A stretch of DNA of 64,000 bases from positions 4,712,001 to 4,776,000 of the forward strand of contig NZ_JACHMS010000001.1 in NCBI RefSeq assembly GCF_014205055.1, given 5' to 3'. Source of the DNA: Streptomyces luteogriseus (GTDB taxonomy: Bacteria > Actinomycetota > Actinomycetes > Streptomycetales > Streptomycetaceae). Positions 7,627-15,613 of the stretch are shown piece after piece. The translations under genes were made by a program, and so were the position numbers. Under the pieces are notes generated by a model, which saw only the letters and a list, made by a program, of their open reading frames with translations, was not told where the DNA came from and did not search any database. Within the stretch, counting starts at the first letter, position 1; each line of letters starts with the position of its first letter.

Positions 7627-8304
7627 ATGGCGAGGAGAGCGGCGGGCGGTACGGGTGTGAAGGGCGCGCGGCGACCGGAGGTGCGGCTGCCGGTGCTGGA
7701 GCCGTACGAGGGCGGCGGGCTGGAGCCGGACGGGGACTACGACGGGCTGGACTTCCGGGAGGCCGACCTCGCCGGGCAGGACGGGTCGGGCGCCCGTTTC
7801 ATGGACTGCGCCCTGACGGGCTGCGCGCTGGACGAGACCCGGCTGCGGCATGCCCGCGTCCTGGACTCCACCCTCACCGCCGTCCGGGGCGTCGGCACCG
7901 ACCTCGCCGAGGCGACCCTGCGCGATGTGGAGTTGACCGACGCCCGGCTCGGCGGACCGCAGTTGCACGGGGCGGTGCTGGAGCGGGTGCTGATCCGCGG
8001 CGGCAAGATCGACTATCTGAACCTGCGCACGGCCCGGCTCAGGGACGTCGTCTTCGAGGGCTGCGTGCTGGTCGAGCCGGATTTCGGCGGCGCCCGCCTG
8101 GAGCGCGTGGAGTTCGTCGACTGCGCCCTGAAGGGCGCCGACCTGCACGCGGCGACCCTCACGGACGTCGACCTGCGCGGCGCCGCGTCCCTGGAGATCA
8201 GCCGCGGGCTGGACCGGCTGTCGGGGGCCGTGATCAGCACGGCGCAACTGCTGGACCTGGCGCCGGTGCTGGCCGCGCAGTGGGGGATCCGGGTGGAGGG
8301 GTGA
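7627..8304 (+). CDS. Pentapeptide-repeat protein
   Basis: 225 residues from ATG 7627. From about residue 35 to 200 the sequence is a run of A(D/N)LXX-like pentapeptides (for example ADLAG, ARFMD, ADLHA, VDLRG), which fold as a right-handed quadrilateral beta-helix. A basic N-terminus (MARRAAGGTG) precedes it. Some pentapeptide proteins protect DNA gyrase by mimicking DNA, but most have no known role. It is divergent from the FAD gene. Confidence 0.85.
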   Translation: MARRAAGGTGVKGARRPEVRLPVLEPYEGGGLEPDGDYDGLDFREADLAGQDGSGARFMDCALTGCALDETRLRHARVLDSTLTAVRGVGTDLAEATLRDVELTDARLGGPQLHGAVLERVLIRGGKIDYLNLRTARLRDVVFEGCVLVEPDFGGARLERVEFVDCALKGADLHAATLTDVDLRGAASLEISRGLDRLSGAVISTAQLLDLAPVLAAQWGIRVEG

Positions 8305-8313
8305 CGGGGTTTC

Positions 8314-8472
8314 TCACCTCCCGTACCAGCCCTCCGATCCCGCCTGCTCCGGGCAGTCGTAGGACTGGTGCAGCCCGATGAGGGCGTTGCCCTGACCCGG
8401 TCCTTCACCGCCGACGACGGCCGGTGGACTGACCTTGTGGTTCATCCCGTAGGTCACGCGCCCCTGCGTCAT
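8314..8472 (-). CDS. Small hypothetical protein (52 aa)
   Basis: ATG at 8472 with a purine-rich ribosome binding site (GGGGAGAGCGGGAGC) and stop at 8314. The product begins MTQGRVTYGMNHKV, is rich in Gly/Pro, and has one Cys and no membrane helix or signal peptide. It lies 66 bp downstream of the 8539-9039 gene on the same strand, with which it could be co-transcribed, and fills an otherwise empty 234-bp gap. I do not recognise a family; the case rests on the Shine-Dalgarno and clean frame. Confidence 0.5.
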   Translation of the reverse strand: MTQGRVTYGMNHKVSPPAVVGGEGPGQGNALIGLHQSYDCPEQAGSEGWYGR

Positions 8473-8538
8473 GCTCCCGCTCTCCCCGTGTCAGGTACTG
8501 ATCACCGGTGACGGTGTCATCGCGGTCGCGGGAACGCC

Positions 8539-9039
8539 TCAGGAGACCCGGGGGAAGCGGGCCTGGAGGGTCCAGATCGCCGGGTTCTCCGCGAGGTCGT
8601 CGTGCAGGTCGGTGAGGTCGGCGATCAGGTCGTGCAGGAAGTCCCGTGCCTCGCGGCGCAGTTCGCTGTGGGAGACGGTGAGTGCGGGCTCCTCCGCGCG
8701 CATCCAGTCGGCCTCGATGTCCACCCAGCCGAAGCGGCGCTCGAACAGCATCCGGTCCGTCGACTCGGTGAAGTCCAGCTCCGCCCGCTGCGGCCGGGAC
8801 GCCCGCGAGCCCGCCGGGTCCCGGTCGATCCGCTCCACGATGTCGCACAGCGCCCACGCGAAGTCGAGCACCGGCACCCATCCCCAGGCTGTGGACACCT
8901 CGTGGTCCGTCTTGGTGTCCGCCAGATAGACGTCCCCGCAGAACAGGTCGTGCCGCAGCGCCCGGACGTCCGCGCGGCGGTAGTCGGTCTGCGGCGGGTC
9001 GGGGAAGCGGTTGGAGAGGGCGTAGCCGATGTCGAGCAC
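8539..9039 (-). CDS. Conserved hypothetical protein (166 aa)
   Basis: The coding signal is clear from about GTG 9039 (VLDIGYALSN) to the stop. A longer frame reaching 9222 would overlap the divergent peptidase gene and is rejected. The protein is soluble and acidic, with Trp-rich stretches (STAWGWVPVLDFAWAL) and a C-terminal Asp/Leu-rich helix (HDLIADLTDLHDDLAENP). No Shine-Dalgarno precedes the GTG, but a TACGAT -10-like hexamer (9065-9060) lies close upstream, so a short leader is plausible. No family recognised. Confidence 0.65.
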   Translation of the reverse strand: MLDIGYALSNRFPDPPQTDYRRADVRALRHDLFCGDVYLADTKTDHEVSTAWGWVPVLDFAWALCDIVERIDRDPAGSRASRPQRAELDFTESTDRMLFERRFGWVDIEADWMRAEEPALTVSHSELRREARDFLHDLIADLTDLHDDLAENPAIWTLQARFPRVS

Positions 9040-9076
9040 GGGGGTGATGGTGTCACGCGATCGTAGGATCACGAGC

Positions 9077-10492
9077 GTGGCCCGATCTGTACGTCTTGTC
9101 CGCCCGCTGCCCGCCGCCCCCCTGCTGGCATGCGCGCTCGTCCTCAGCGCGTGCGGCGGCGGGGTGCACGGCACCCCGGGCGGCTCCGGCGTCCGCGACC
9201 CGTACTTCCCGAAGGCCGGCAACGGCGGCTACGACGTCGCCCACTACGGCCTGCGCCTCGCCTACGACCCCGACGCCCACCACCTCACCGGCACGGCCAC
9301 CCTCACCGCCCGCGCGGCCGAGGACCTCTCCGCGTTCAACCTCGACCTGCTCGGCATGGAGGTCGAGCAGGTCACCGTCGGCGGCGAGACCGCCCGCTTC
9401 AACCGCGCCGGGCAGGAACTCACCGTCCGCCCGCCCGGAGACATCGACCGGGGCGGCACGTTCCGCGTGACCGTCCGCTACTCCGGAACGCCCGAGACCG
9501 TCACCGACCCGGACGGCACCCAGGAGGGCTGGCTGCGCACCACGGACGGGGTGCTCGCACTCGGCGAGCCGACGGGGTCGATGGCGTGGTTCCCCGGCAA
9601 CCACCACCCCTCCGACAAGGCGGCCTACGACCTCGCGGTGACCGTGCCGAAGGGGCTGCGGGCCGTCTCCAACGGGGAGTTGCGCAGCGAGCGGACCGCG
9701 CGGGGCCGTACGACGTTCGTGTGGCACAGCGGCCAGCCGATGGCGAGCTACCTCGCCACCCTCGCGATCGGCCGCTTCGACATCAGCCGCTCCAGGGCCG
9801 GGGACCTGCCCCTGTACACGGCCGTCGACCCGGCCGAGGCGGCGGCGAGCCGGCCCGTGCTCGGGCGGATTCCGGAGGTGCTGAGGTGGGCGGAGGGGAG
9901 GTTCGGGCCGTACCCCTTCTCCTCCACCGGCGCGATCGTCGACAGCGCGGCCTCCGTCGGCTACGCCCTGGAGACACAGACCCGGCCGGTCTTCCCCGGC
10001 GCCCCCGACCTCACGCTGCTCGTCCATGAGCTCGCCCACCAGTGGTACGGCGACTCCGTCACGCCCGAGAGCTGGCGGGACATGTGGCTCAACGAGGGGT
10101 TCGCGACCTACGCGGAGTGGCTGTGGGAGGAGGACCACGGCGGGGACAGCGCGCAGGAGACGTTCGACGCGGTGTACTCCGGCGCTTACTTCGACACGAA
10201 GGAGGCCGGGGAGGAGATCTGGGAGTTCCCGCCGGCGGACCCGCCGAACGCCGGGCAGATCTCCGACCCGCCCGTGTACTGGCGGGGGGCGATGGTGCTG
10301 CAGAAGGTGCGGCAGGCCGTCGGGGACGACCGGTTCTTCCCGATCCTGCGGGGGTGGGCGGCCGCGTACCGGCACGGCAACGCCGATACCTCCGACTTCA
10401 CGGCCTACGTGGAGAAGCAGGTGCCCGGGAAGGACCTGGAGAGCGTCTGGGACGCGTGGCTGTACGGGGAGGGGAAGCCGGAGCAGCCCTGA
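9077..10492 (+). CDS. Secreted M1-family zinc metallopeptidase lipoprotein
   Basis: 471 residues from GTG 9077. The signal peptide with lipobox LSAC gives lipidation near residue 26. The aminopeptidase-N fold shows an N-terminal beta-domain (about 50-230) and a catalytic domain with HELAHQWYGD (His317, Glu318, His321) and the third zinc ligand Glu340 in NEGFATYAEW, the exact M1 spacing. It lacks the long C-terminal helical domain of large PepN proteins. A TAGGAT hexamer (9064-9069) ends 7 nt before the GTG, suggesting a leaderless transcript. It likely trims peptides at the cell surface. Confidence 0.92.
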   Translation: MARSVRLVRPLPAAPLLACALVLSACGGGVHGTPGGSGVRDPYFPKAGNGGYDVAHYGLRLAYDPDAHHLTGTATLTARAAEDLSAFNLDLLGMEVEQVTVGGETARFNRAGQELTVRPPGDIDRGGTFRVTVRYSGTPETVTDPDGTQEGWLRTTDGVLALGEPTGSMAWFPGNHHPSDKAAYDLAVTVPKGLRAVSNGELRSERTARGRTTFVWHSGQPMASYLATLAIGRFDISRSRAGDLPLYTAVDPAEAAASRPVLGRIPEVLRWAEGRFGPYPFSSTGAIVDSAASVGYALETQTRPVFPGAPDLTLLVHELAHQWYGDSVTPESWRDMWLNEGFATYAEWLWEEDHGGDSAQETFDAVYSGAYFDTKEAGEEIWEFPPADPPNAGQISDPPVYWRGAMVLQKVRQAVGDDRFFPILRGWAAAYRHGNADTSDFTAYVEKQVPGKDLESVWDAWLYGEGKPEQP

Positions 10493-10496
10493 GGCC

Positions 10497-11009
10497 TCAC
10501 GGCCCGGTCAGTTCCTTGCGCAGGACCGCGCAGGGGCGCCCCAGCTGCTTGTCCTCACGATGGTCGACGACCTCGTAGCCGAGGGCGGTCCAGAAGGCCA
10601 GGGCCTTCGGGTTGTTGGCCAGGACGGCCAGGCGGACGGCGGTGCGGCCGGCCGCGCGGAAGCGGTCCTCCACCAGTGCGGCCAGGCGACGGCCGTGGCC
10701 CTGGCCGTGCAGGCTCGCGTCCACCATCAGCAGGCCGATCCACGGGTCCGGGTCGGCGGGGTCGGGGTGGTGCGCGAGGGTGACGGCGATGCCGGTCAGG
10801 CGGCCGGGGCTGCGGGCGAGCAGGATCTCGGTGCCGCTTCGCTCCCGCTCCTCGGACAGTGCGGTGGCGACCTGCTCGGGGCGGATGCCGTGCGGGTCGG
10901 GGAAGTCGCCGCTGAGGGTGTGGAACGCATGGTTGGAGGCGTAGAGGGCGGTCAGCTCCGTGAGGAGGGAATCGGCCAGAGGGTCCGCGGGCAGGGGGTC
11001 GAGGATCAT
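10497..11009 (-). CDS. GNAT acetyltransferase
   Basis: 170 residues from ATG 11009. The C-terminal GNAT core has the acetyl-CoA pyrophosphate-binding motif QGHGRRLAALV (about 113-123), then RLAVLANNPKALAFWTALGYE, the usual motif B region. Substrate unknown. It converges on the M1 peptidase with a 4-bp gap between stops. The upstream region 11010-11247 holds dispersed repeats and the terD terminator. Confidence 0.85.
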   Translation of the reverse strand: MILDPLPADPLADSLLTELTALYASNHAFHTLSGDFPDPHGIRPEQVATALSEERERSGTEILLARSPGRLTGIAVTLAHHPDPADPDPWIGLLMVDASLHGQGHGRRLAALVEDRFRAAGRTAVRLAVLANNPKALAFWTALGYEVVDHREDKQLGRPCAVLRKELTGP

Positions 11010-11044
11010 TGGGGAGACGTATCTCTGGTGGAGGGGCCTCGATG

Positions 11045-11222
11045 CGCCGTAGGGGCTCGGGGTCTTGGCCGGTGCGGGTGGGGTGTGGCTTGTCGCGCCC
11101 CGCGGCGGAGCCACCGATGCGGCACGGCCCCGCGCCCCCCTGAGGGCGAAGTCCCCGGGCGGCGCAGTTTCCCCGCGCCCCCTGAGGCGAAGCCCCCCGC
11201 ACCGGTCGTCCGGCCGGGGGGC
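11045..11222. repeat. Intergenic block of dispersed Streptomyces-type GC repeats
   Basis: The block contains two degenerate copies of a motif built on GGGGCTTG..CGCGCAGTTCCCCGCGCCCCT: 11045-11155 (GTCGCGCC ... GGCCCCGCGCCCCCCTGAGGG) and 11156-11185 (GGCGCAGTTTCCCCGCGCC). Related copies occur at 18776-18832, 21470-21530 and 26395-26475. The copies are GC-palindromic and noncoding; function unknown. Confidence 0.7.
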
Positions 11223-11224
11223 TT
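11190..11224 (-). terminator. Terminator of terD
   Basis: AAGCCCCCCG (11190-11199) and CGGGGGGCTT (11215-11224) form a 10-bp stem with a 15-nt loop, 23 bp beyond the terD stop codon. Confidence 0.75.
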
Positions 11225-11247
11225 CCCGCGAAACGCTCAGGCGTCCG

Positions 11248-11823
11248 TCAGACGTTCACGCCGAAGTCCTGGGCGATGCCGACCAGGCCCGAGGCGTAGC
11301 CCTGGCCGACCGCGCGGAACTTCCACTCCGCGCCGTTGCGGTAGAGCTCGCCGAAGACCATGGCCGTCTCCGTCGCCGCGTCCTCCGACAGGTCGTAGCG
11401 GGCGATCTCCGCGCCGCCGGCCTGGTTGACGATGCGGATGTAGGCGTTGCGGACCTGGCCGAAGTTCTGCGAGCGGTTCTCCGCGTCGTAGATCGAGACC
11501 GGGAAGACGATCTTGTCGATGTCGGCCGGGAGGGCGGCGAGGTTGACGTTGATCGCCTCGTCGTCGCCGGCGCCCTCGCCGGTGCGGTTGTCGCCCGTGT
11601 GGACGATGGTGTTGTCCGGCGTCTGCTTGTTGTTGAAGAACACGAAGTGGGCGTCCGAGTAGACCTTGCCCTGCGTGTTGACCGCGATCGCGGAGGCGTC
11701 GAGGTCGAAGTCCGTGCCGGTGGTGGTGCGGACGTCCCAGCCGAGGCCCACGGTGACGGCGGTCAGGCCCGGAGCCTCCTTGGTGAGCGAGACGTTGCCA
11801 CCCTTGGACAGGCTTACAGCCAT
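11248..11823 (-). CDS. terD: TerD-family calcium-binding stress protein
   Basis: 191 residues, full length for TerD, from ATG 11823 ([18 protein letters not shown]). It is a beta-sandwich with the family calcium sites: [18 protein letters not shown] (about 28-45) and [15 protein letters not shown] (about 77-91). TerD proteins bind Ca2+ and are linked to tellurite resistance, and in Streptomyces to growth and differentiation. The gene is monocistronic with its own terminator. Streptomyces usually has several terD paralogues, so the numbered paralogue is not assigned. Confidence 0.95.
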   Translation of the reverse strand: MAVSLSKGGNVSLTKEAPGLTAVTVGLGWDVRTTTGTDFDLDASAIAVNTQGKVYSDAHFVFFNNKQTPDNTIVHTGDNRTGEGAGDDEAINVNLAALPADIDKIVFPVSIYDAENRSQNFGQVRNAYIRIVNQAGGAEIARYDLSEDAATETAMVFGELYRNGAEWKFRAVGQGYASGLVGIAQDFGVNV

Positions 11824-11969
11824 TGTTGGGAGTCCCTTCCCTCGTTTACGTACGGCAAAGAAGCTACAGCTACCCCCTTGAACGTGGAGAGGGGTACGCG
11901 AGGTTCCAGCTCCTTTACTTTCTTTACTCACGATTATTCGGGTGACGTGGACGGGACAGAAGCGGGAAC

Positions 11970-12407
11970 ATGGACGGCATGTCCGGTTCCCACGTCATCC
12001 GCGGCTCCGTCTCCCTGCCCGAGGCCGAGCTCATGTGGCGTTTCTCGCGGTCGTCGGGGCCGGGCGGGCAGCACGTCAACACCAGCGACTCGAAGGTCGA
12101 GCTGAGCTTCGACCTGGCGAAGACCGAGGCACTGCCCGCGGTGTGGAAGCAGCGCGCCCTGGAGCGGCTGGCGGGGCGCCTGGTCGACGGTGTCGTCACC
12201 GTCCGCTCCTCCGAGCACCGCTCCCAGTGGCGCAACCGCGAGGCCGCCGCCGTACGCCTCACCGCGCTCCTGGCCGAGGCCACCGCACCCCCGCCCAAGC
12301 CCCGCAAGCCGACCCGGATTCCCCGGGGCATCAACGAACGCCGGCTGCGGGAGAAGAAGCAGCGCTCGGAGACGAAGCGGGGGCGCGGCGCGCAGAACTG
12401 GGGCTAG
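11970..12407 (+). CDS. arfB: ArfB-like ribosome-rescue peptidyl-tRNA hydrolase
   Basis: 145 residues; an in-frame ATG at 11979 is an alternative start. The GGQ domain contains [18 protein letters not shown] (about 30-47), the catalytic loop that hydrolyses peptidyl-tRNA. It lacks the codon-recognition domains of RF1/RF2. The C-terminal tail is very basic ([18 protein letters not shown]), as in ArfB/YaeJ, where it enters the empty mRNA channel of stalled ribosomes. Its stop overlaps the stop of the convergent acetyltransferase gene. Confidence 0.9.
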   Translation: MDGMSGSHVIRGSVSLPEAELMWRFSRSSGPGGQHVNTSDSKVELSFDLAKTEALPAVWKQRALERLAGRLVDGVVTVRSSEHRSQWRNREAAAVRLTALLAEATAPPPKPRKPTRIPRGINERRLREKKQRSETKRGRGAQNWG

Positions 12408-12871
12408 GTCAGCTCCAGCACGCCCACGGTCTGGCCTCCGGAGGTCTCCCCGTTCGGGCGGAAGCCGAGTCCCAGGTAGAAGCCCTCCGGGCCGTCGGGT
12501 CCCGGGTGCCAGGTGACGTAGAGCTCTTCACTGCCGCGCCGGCGCAGTTCGGCCGCCACGGCCTCGACGGCGAAGCGGCCGTACCCCTTGCCCTGCTCCC
12601 CGGCAGCGATGTTCAGCCGCCACAGGCCCGAGCGGAAGGCGCTGCCGTCCTCGAACCAGTCGATGCCGAGGCAGGCCATGAGGAAGCCGACCGGGCGGTC
12701 GCCGTCGACGATCAGGCGGGGCCAGGCGTGGCCGGGATGGACGTAGGCCTCGGCGAGCGACTTCACCACGGGGGCGACGGCGTGTTCCTGGTCGGGGCGG
12801 ACGCGGATGCCGAGGGCGGCGTCGAGGTTTCGGGGGGTGATCTCCTCGAGCCGCGGGCCGGTCGTCGTCAT
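12404..12871 (-). CDS. GNAT acetyltransferase
   Basis: 155 residues. The motif WRLNIAAGEQGKGYGRFAVEAV (about 94-115, given as locator) holds the acetyl-CoA loop Q/RGxGxG, and GFYLGLGFRPNGE near the end is the usual GNAT C-terminal strand. It resembles spermidine/PaiA-type acetyltransferases. Its end overlaps the arfB stop by 4 bp in convergent orientation. Confidence 0.85.
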   Translation of the reverse strand: MTTTGPRLEEITPRNLDAALGIRVRPDQEHAVAPVVKSLAEAYVHPGHAWPRLIVDGDRPVGFLMACLGIDWFEDGSAFRSGLWRLNIAAGEQGKGYGRFAVEAVAAELRRRGSEELYVTWHPGPDGPEGFYLGLGFRPNGETSGGQTVGVLELT

Positions 12872-12916
12872 GGGCGCACCCTAGGCGGGGGGCACGGCAC
12901 CCGGCCAGCGAATTCC

Positions 12917-13501
12917 TCAGCCCAACTGCCGGTACCTGCCGCGGAAGTACGTCAGGGGGCCGCCCTCCGCGCTGGGGACGGCGGCGGTCAGGACCCGGCC
13001 GATGACCAGGGTGTGGTCGCCGGCGGGCACGCGTTGCTCGGTGCGGCACTCCAGGACGGCCAGGGCGCCGCCGACCATCGGGGAGCCGCTGTACTCGCCG
13101 CGCGTGTACGGGATGTCCGCGAACAGCAGCCGGTCGCTGACCCGGCCCTTCATCGCGAAACGGCCCGCGATGTGCCGCTGGCTCTCGGAGAGGACCGAGA
13201 CCGCCCACAGGTCCTGCTCCTCCAGCAGCTCGTCCATACGGGAGCCCTCGCGCAGGCTCACCAGCACCAGGGGCGGGTCCAGGGACACCGACATGAAGGC
13301 CGTGGCCGTCATGCCCACGTCCTCGCCGCCCGGCGCCGTCGGGTCGTCCGGGTCGAGCGGCGGCTCCTGCGCGGTCACCAGGACCACGCCCGAGGCCAGC
13401 CGGGACATGGCGGCGCGGAACTCGTCGTTGCTCACCCCCTCAGCATGCCCGGAGGTGGGTGACGGAATGATCGGGGACGTGGCAGCGGGAGTGTTCGGCA
13501 C
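12917..13501 (-). CDS. Flavin reductase-like FMN-binding protein
   Basis: 194 residues from GTG 13501; a GTG at 13435 (VSNDEFRAAM) is an alternative start that leaves the whole domain intact. The fold is the flavin-reductase/HpaC split barrel: FRAAMSRLASGVVLVTA at the start, GMTATAFMSVSLDPPLVLVS (about 63-82) for FMN binding, and GDHTLVIGRV near the end. Such proteins supply reduced flavin to monooxygenases. No monooxygenase is adjacent, so the partner is unknown. Confidence 0.88.
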   Translation of the reverse strand: MPNTPAATSPIIPSPTSGHAEGVSNDEFRAAMSRLASGVVLVTAQEPPLDPDDPTAPGGEDVGMTATAFMSVSLDPPLVLVSLREGSRMDELLEEQDLWAVSVLSESQRHIAGRFAMKGRVSDRLLFADIPYTRGEYSGSPMVGGALAVLECRTEQRVPAGDHTLVIGRVLTAAVPSAEGGPLTYFRGRYRQLG

Positions 13502-13692
13502 ACCGGAGACGCTAATCTCCGTCCCGCGCGCCCCGCATCGGGCTCCCGCCCGATCACGGTCCTAGGACTCGCGACGGACATCCGCGGTCTCCGGCGGTCA
13601 CCAGGGAAATACATGTGCGCAACCCGACAAAGTTTGCGTTCGGGAGAGCATGTGAAGAACGCAGAAACTCCACTCAATTGTTCAGGTTTGCC

Positions 13693-13708
13693 TGTGACTT
13701 GAGTCACA
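13693..13708. promoter_or_regulatory. BldD-like box upstream of cdgB
   Basis: TGTGACT-TG-AGTCACA has perfect 7-bp inverted arms and resembles the BldD operator (GTGAC...GTCAC type). It lies 130 bp upstream of the cdgB start in a 336-bp noncoding region (13502-13837). That region also holds a TTGACC motif at about 13720, but I could not assign a convincing -10. BldD is the c-di-GMP-binding master repressor of Streptomyces development, and cdgB is a known BldD target in S. coelicolor, so feedback control is likely. Confidence 0.65.
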
Positions 13709-13837
13709 AGGGGCAGGAATTGTTGACCCTGTGTACCGAGTGAGCAGCGCGCTGTGATTCAGTGGCGGGGAAGCTGCCAGGACGATACGCCGACGAGAAC
13801 CCTTGAATCGCTGCGAGTACTCGGGGGGAGGGCGAGC

Positions 13838-15496
13838 ATGGAGACCGAGTCGGAGCCTTACGTCCGTCTTGCGTCCCTGCGACAACTGCACCAGGTCATG
13901 GCCGACATGAACACGGCCCGCAGCCTGGCGGACACACTGCAGACCGTCGCGGAGGGCGTCGTGGCGGCCCTCGGGTACGAGCTGGCGTGCGTGAACCTGG
14001 TACGGCCGGACGGCGACCTCGTCGTCGCCGCCTTCGCCGGGAACCCCGCCGCCGAGGCCCTCATCACCGGCCGTGTCGGCTCGCGCGACTCCTGGGAACG
14101 CCGCCTCGGCATGGGCGAGCACTGGGGCGACCTGGTGTTCATACCGCACACCGAGGGCTGGGTCCTCGACGACGACGACGTCCCGCAGTGGTACACCGAC
14201 GGCCCCGCCCCCCGCTTCGAGGACGAGTGGCACCCGGCCGACCGGCTCTTCGCCCCCATGTACGCACCCGGCCCGCAGGGCAGCGGGAACAGCGGCGAAC
14301 TGGTCGGCGTCCTCTCGGTGGACCGGCCGCGCAACGGCCGCCGGCCCGGGGCATGGGGCCGCGAGGCGCTCCAGATGTACGCCTTCCAGGCCGCCATCGC
14401 CATCAGCAACGCCCGGCTGCGGGCCAACATGCAGCGCGCCCTCGTCCGGCTGGAGCGCGAACAGCAGGCACTGCGGGCCAGCGAGGAAAGCTTCAGGCAG
14501 GCCTTCGAGTACGCCCCGTCCGGGATGGCCATCGCCGAGATGGGCGGCGACCAGCACGGCCGGATCCTGCGCACGAACGACGCGCTGTGCCGGCTGCTGG
14601 GACGCCCGGCGTCCGCGATGCGCCGCTACTCGTTCTCCGACCTGGTCCACCCCGAGGACATAGGCACCCTGCTGCGCACCTCGGCCGAGGGCGGACGCGC
14701 GGAGCTGCGCCTCGGCCGCCGCGACGGCACATACGTGTGGGTGTCGCTGCGCAACAGCGTCGTCGCGGACGCCGCCGACGGGCCGCGCTTCCTGCTCACC
14801 CACGTCGAGGACATCGAGGAGCGCAAGCGCCGCGAGCTCCAGCTCGCCCACCGTGCCTCGCACGACTCGCTCACCGGCCTGCCGAACTCCGCGGAGCTGC
14901 GCTCCCGGCTGTCCTCCCGGCTCTGTCAACGCGCGTCGTCCCCGCACGCCGCCGTGGAGTCCGTCGACGCGGCCTACGGCCATCCCGCCTTCGACGTGGT
15001 CGGGCCCGGCTTCGACTTCCGGCAGGGCGCCGAGTCGTTCGACGCCTACGACCACCATGTGCACACCGTCGCCCCGGACGGGAACCACGACGACGGCACC
15101 AAGGGCCTCGCCGTGCTCTTCTGCGACCTCGACGGCTTCAAGTCGATCAACGACCGGTTCGGGCACAACGCGGGTGACGCGGTTCTCATCGAGGTGGCCC
15201 GTCGGCTGAGCGGCGGCGTCCGTGACGGTGACACGGTCGCGCGGCTCGGGGGTGACGAATTCGTCATCCTGGCGGACGGACTCGGCCGGGCCGACGCGCA
15301 GGACCTCGCGGTCCGGCTCCGCAACGAGATCATCCAGCCCATCCGCGCCGAGGGGCGGGCCGTCCGCGTGGGCGCCAGCTTCGGCATCGGATGGGCACAC
15401 TGTGGAATGACGGCGGACGAAGTGTTGAAATCCGCTGACGAGCGGATGTACGTCGAGAAACGATCTCGTCCCAAACAACACAGACGCGCCGGCTGA
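13838..15496 (+). CDS. cdgB: GAF-PAS-GGDEF diguanylate cyclase CdgB
   Basis: 552 residues from ATG 13838 after a GGGGGGAGGGCGAGC ribosome binding site. The domain order is GAF (about 20-200), PAS/PAC (about 215-330) and GGDEF (about 350-545). The active-site GGDEF is intact at 471-475 and an RDGD I-site (462-465) lies five residues before it, so product inhibition by c-di-GMP is expected. There is no EAL domain, so it should only synthesise c-di-GMP. The N-terminus METESEPYVRLASLRQLHQV and the gene position match CdgB, which controls aerial development and actinorhodin. The upstream BldD-like box suggests a c-di-GMP/BldD loop. Confidence 0.93.
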   Translation: METESEPYVRLASLRQLHQVMADMNTARSLADTLQTVAEGVVAALGYELACVNLVRPDGDLVVAAFAGNPAAEALITGRVGSRDSWERRLGMGEHWGDLVFIPHTEGWVLDDDDVPQWYTDGPAPRFEDEWHPADRLFAPMYAPGPQGSGNSGELVGVLSVDRPRNGRRPGAWGREALQMYAFQAAIAISNARLRANMQRALVRLEREQQALRASEESFRQAFEYAPSGMAIAEMGGDQHGRILRTNDALCRLLGRPASAMRRYSFSDLVHPEDIGTLLRTSAEGGRAELRLGRRDGTYVWVSLRNSVVADAADGPRFLLTHVEDIEERKRRELQLAHRASHDSLTGLPNSAELRSRLSSRLCQRASSPHAAVESVDAAYGHPAFDVVGPGFDFRQGAESFDAYDHHVHTVAPDGNHDDGTKGLAVLFCDLDGFKSINDRFGHNAGDAVLIEVARRLSGGVRDGDTVARLGGDEFVILADGLGRADAQDLAVRLRNEIIQPIRAEGRAVRVGASFGIGWAHCGMTADEVLKSADERMYVEKRSRPKQHRRAG

Positions 15497-15613
15497 AGCC
15501 CAGGTCAGTGAGTTGATGCGGTCTGAGTCACCCATTTGGGTCTCTGGGAGCGGGTAGGCTCGCTTACTCACCCGTGTACCGCATGCACCGCACCTGACTG
15601 AGGAGACCAAGGG

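Noticed and set aside
8539-9222. The longer 227-codon version of the hypothetical gene ending at 8539
   Set aside because: Its first 60 codons are antisense to the lipobox-containing start of the divergent peptidase and look like Arg/Ala/Pro shadow coding.
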